A stretch of DNA of 59,910 nucleotides from Oscillospiraceae bacterium (lineage in GTDB: Bacteria > Bacillota > Clostridia > Oscillospirales > Oscillospiraceae): NCBI GenBank assembly GCA_017461585.1, contig JAFTYM010000009.1, forward strand, positions 1-59,910, in the 5' to 3' direction. The notes under the pieces were generated by a model that did no database searches, was not told where the DNA came from, and saw only the letters and a program-made list of their open reading frames with translations. Below, piece after piece: positions 59,681 to 59,910 of this stretch; position 1 is the stretch's first letter; each line of letters opens with the position of its first letter. Both the position numbers and the translations under genes were made by a program.

Positions 59681-59910
59681 GGGTGTACCCGAAAAGAAAA
59701 CATAAGCTTAAAAAGAAATCCTTTGCCCGTAAACATCGTTATCAAAGCTCGTAAGACATACAGTATTACAGCGCTTTTCTGCCTCGTTTACGAACAAAAT
59801 CTATCTTTTTAAGTGCAAGCAGTTTTGCCAATATAAATTCGTGATAGAATCAATTTACAAAAATCCGCCAATACTGGTATGTATTGGCGGATTTTTTAAG
59901 TTGCATTATA
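59681..59910 (-). mobile_element. Second copy of the palindromic repeat element, cut by the window end
   Basis: 230 bp starting GGGTGTACCC that matches the reverse complement of 40488-40765 with few differences by eye, including the inner CCGCCAATAC hairpin. The other end lies beyond the window. It follows nifJ. Orientation is opposite to the first copy. Confidence 0.85.

Overview
This window comes from a strictly anaerobic, endospore-forming Clostridia-type bacterium, probably gut-associated (Oscillospiraceae or a relative, by inference). The evidence is a forespore sigma factor (sigG), a pyruvate:ferredoxin oxidoreductase (nifJ), a glycyl radical enzyme with its activase, several flavin/iron-sulfur enzymes, and lipoproteins with Gram-positive lipoboxes. 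No rRNA, tRNA or CRISPR array was seen.

Layout. 1-13.4 kb: a small Xre repressor with an array of repeated operators; a UROD-type methyltransferase-like protein, an MBL-fold hydrolase, an SGNH hydrolase and a lipoprotein; then on the minus strand sigG, the methionine genes metA and metY (acetyl pathway, Glu111 and Cys142 present), a VanW-family wall protein, hemW, and a kinase-like protein without a phospho-acceptor His; then gap. 13.5-17.3 kb: an AT-richer island with a tyrosine recombinase, a solitary PD-(D/E)XK nuclease, a lipoprotein joining CxxC repeats to two Ltp-type superinfection-exclusion domains, and an Xre regulator. 17.4-23.9 kb: one transcription unit resembling a reduced type VII secretion/toxin locus: Lgt-like protein, two-TM coiled-coil protein, soluble FtsK/EssC-like ATPase, a toxin with a WHH-like HNH nuclease end, a WXG100-sized protein and a stand-alone copy of the toxin's leader domain.

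24-26.7 kb: a two-gene flavin operon in which an AprA/fumarate-reductase-type flavoprotein is fused to a phloretin/DAPG-hydrolase (PhlG-type) domain and paired with a dicluster ferredoxin. 26.8-40.5 kb: two tandem ECF-like sigma/anti-sigma pairs, then three giant FtsX/MacB-type permeases and one ATPase. The three transcription units start with the same ECF-type promoter motif at fixed spacing, so this looks like one stress regulon. 40.5-50.6 kb: a glycyl radical enzyme with an atypical active site, its activase with an apparent ACG start, a lipoprotein, RidA, DUF952, and an operon of a BaiCD/enoate-reductase-like flavoenzyme with a two-subunit aconitase X dehydratase. 50.6-59.9 kb: cinA, thiI, a second UROD-like protein, a YifB/ComM ATPase and nifJ. 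Two inverted copies of a small palindromic repeat element (TIRs beginning GGGTGTACCC) bracket 40.5-59.7 kb.

The strongest candidates for undescribed biology are the flavoprotein-PhlG fusion with its ferredoxin, the compact type VII-like toxin locus, the double sigma/giant-permease regulon with its shared promoter, and the aconitase X/enoate-reductase operon. All functions are read from sequence and family knowledge; no search was run.
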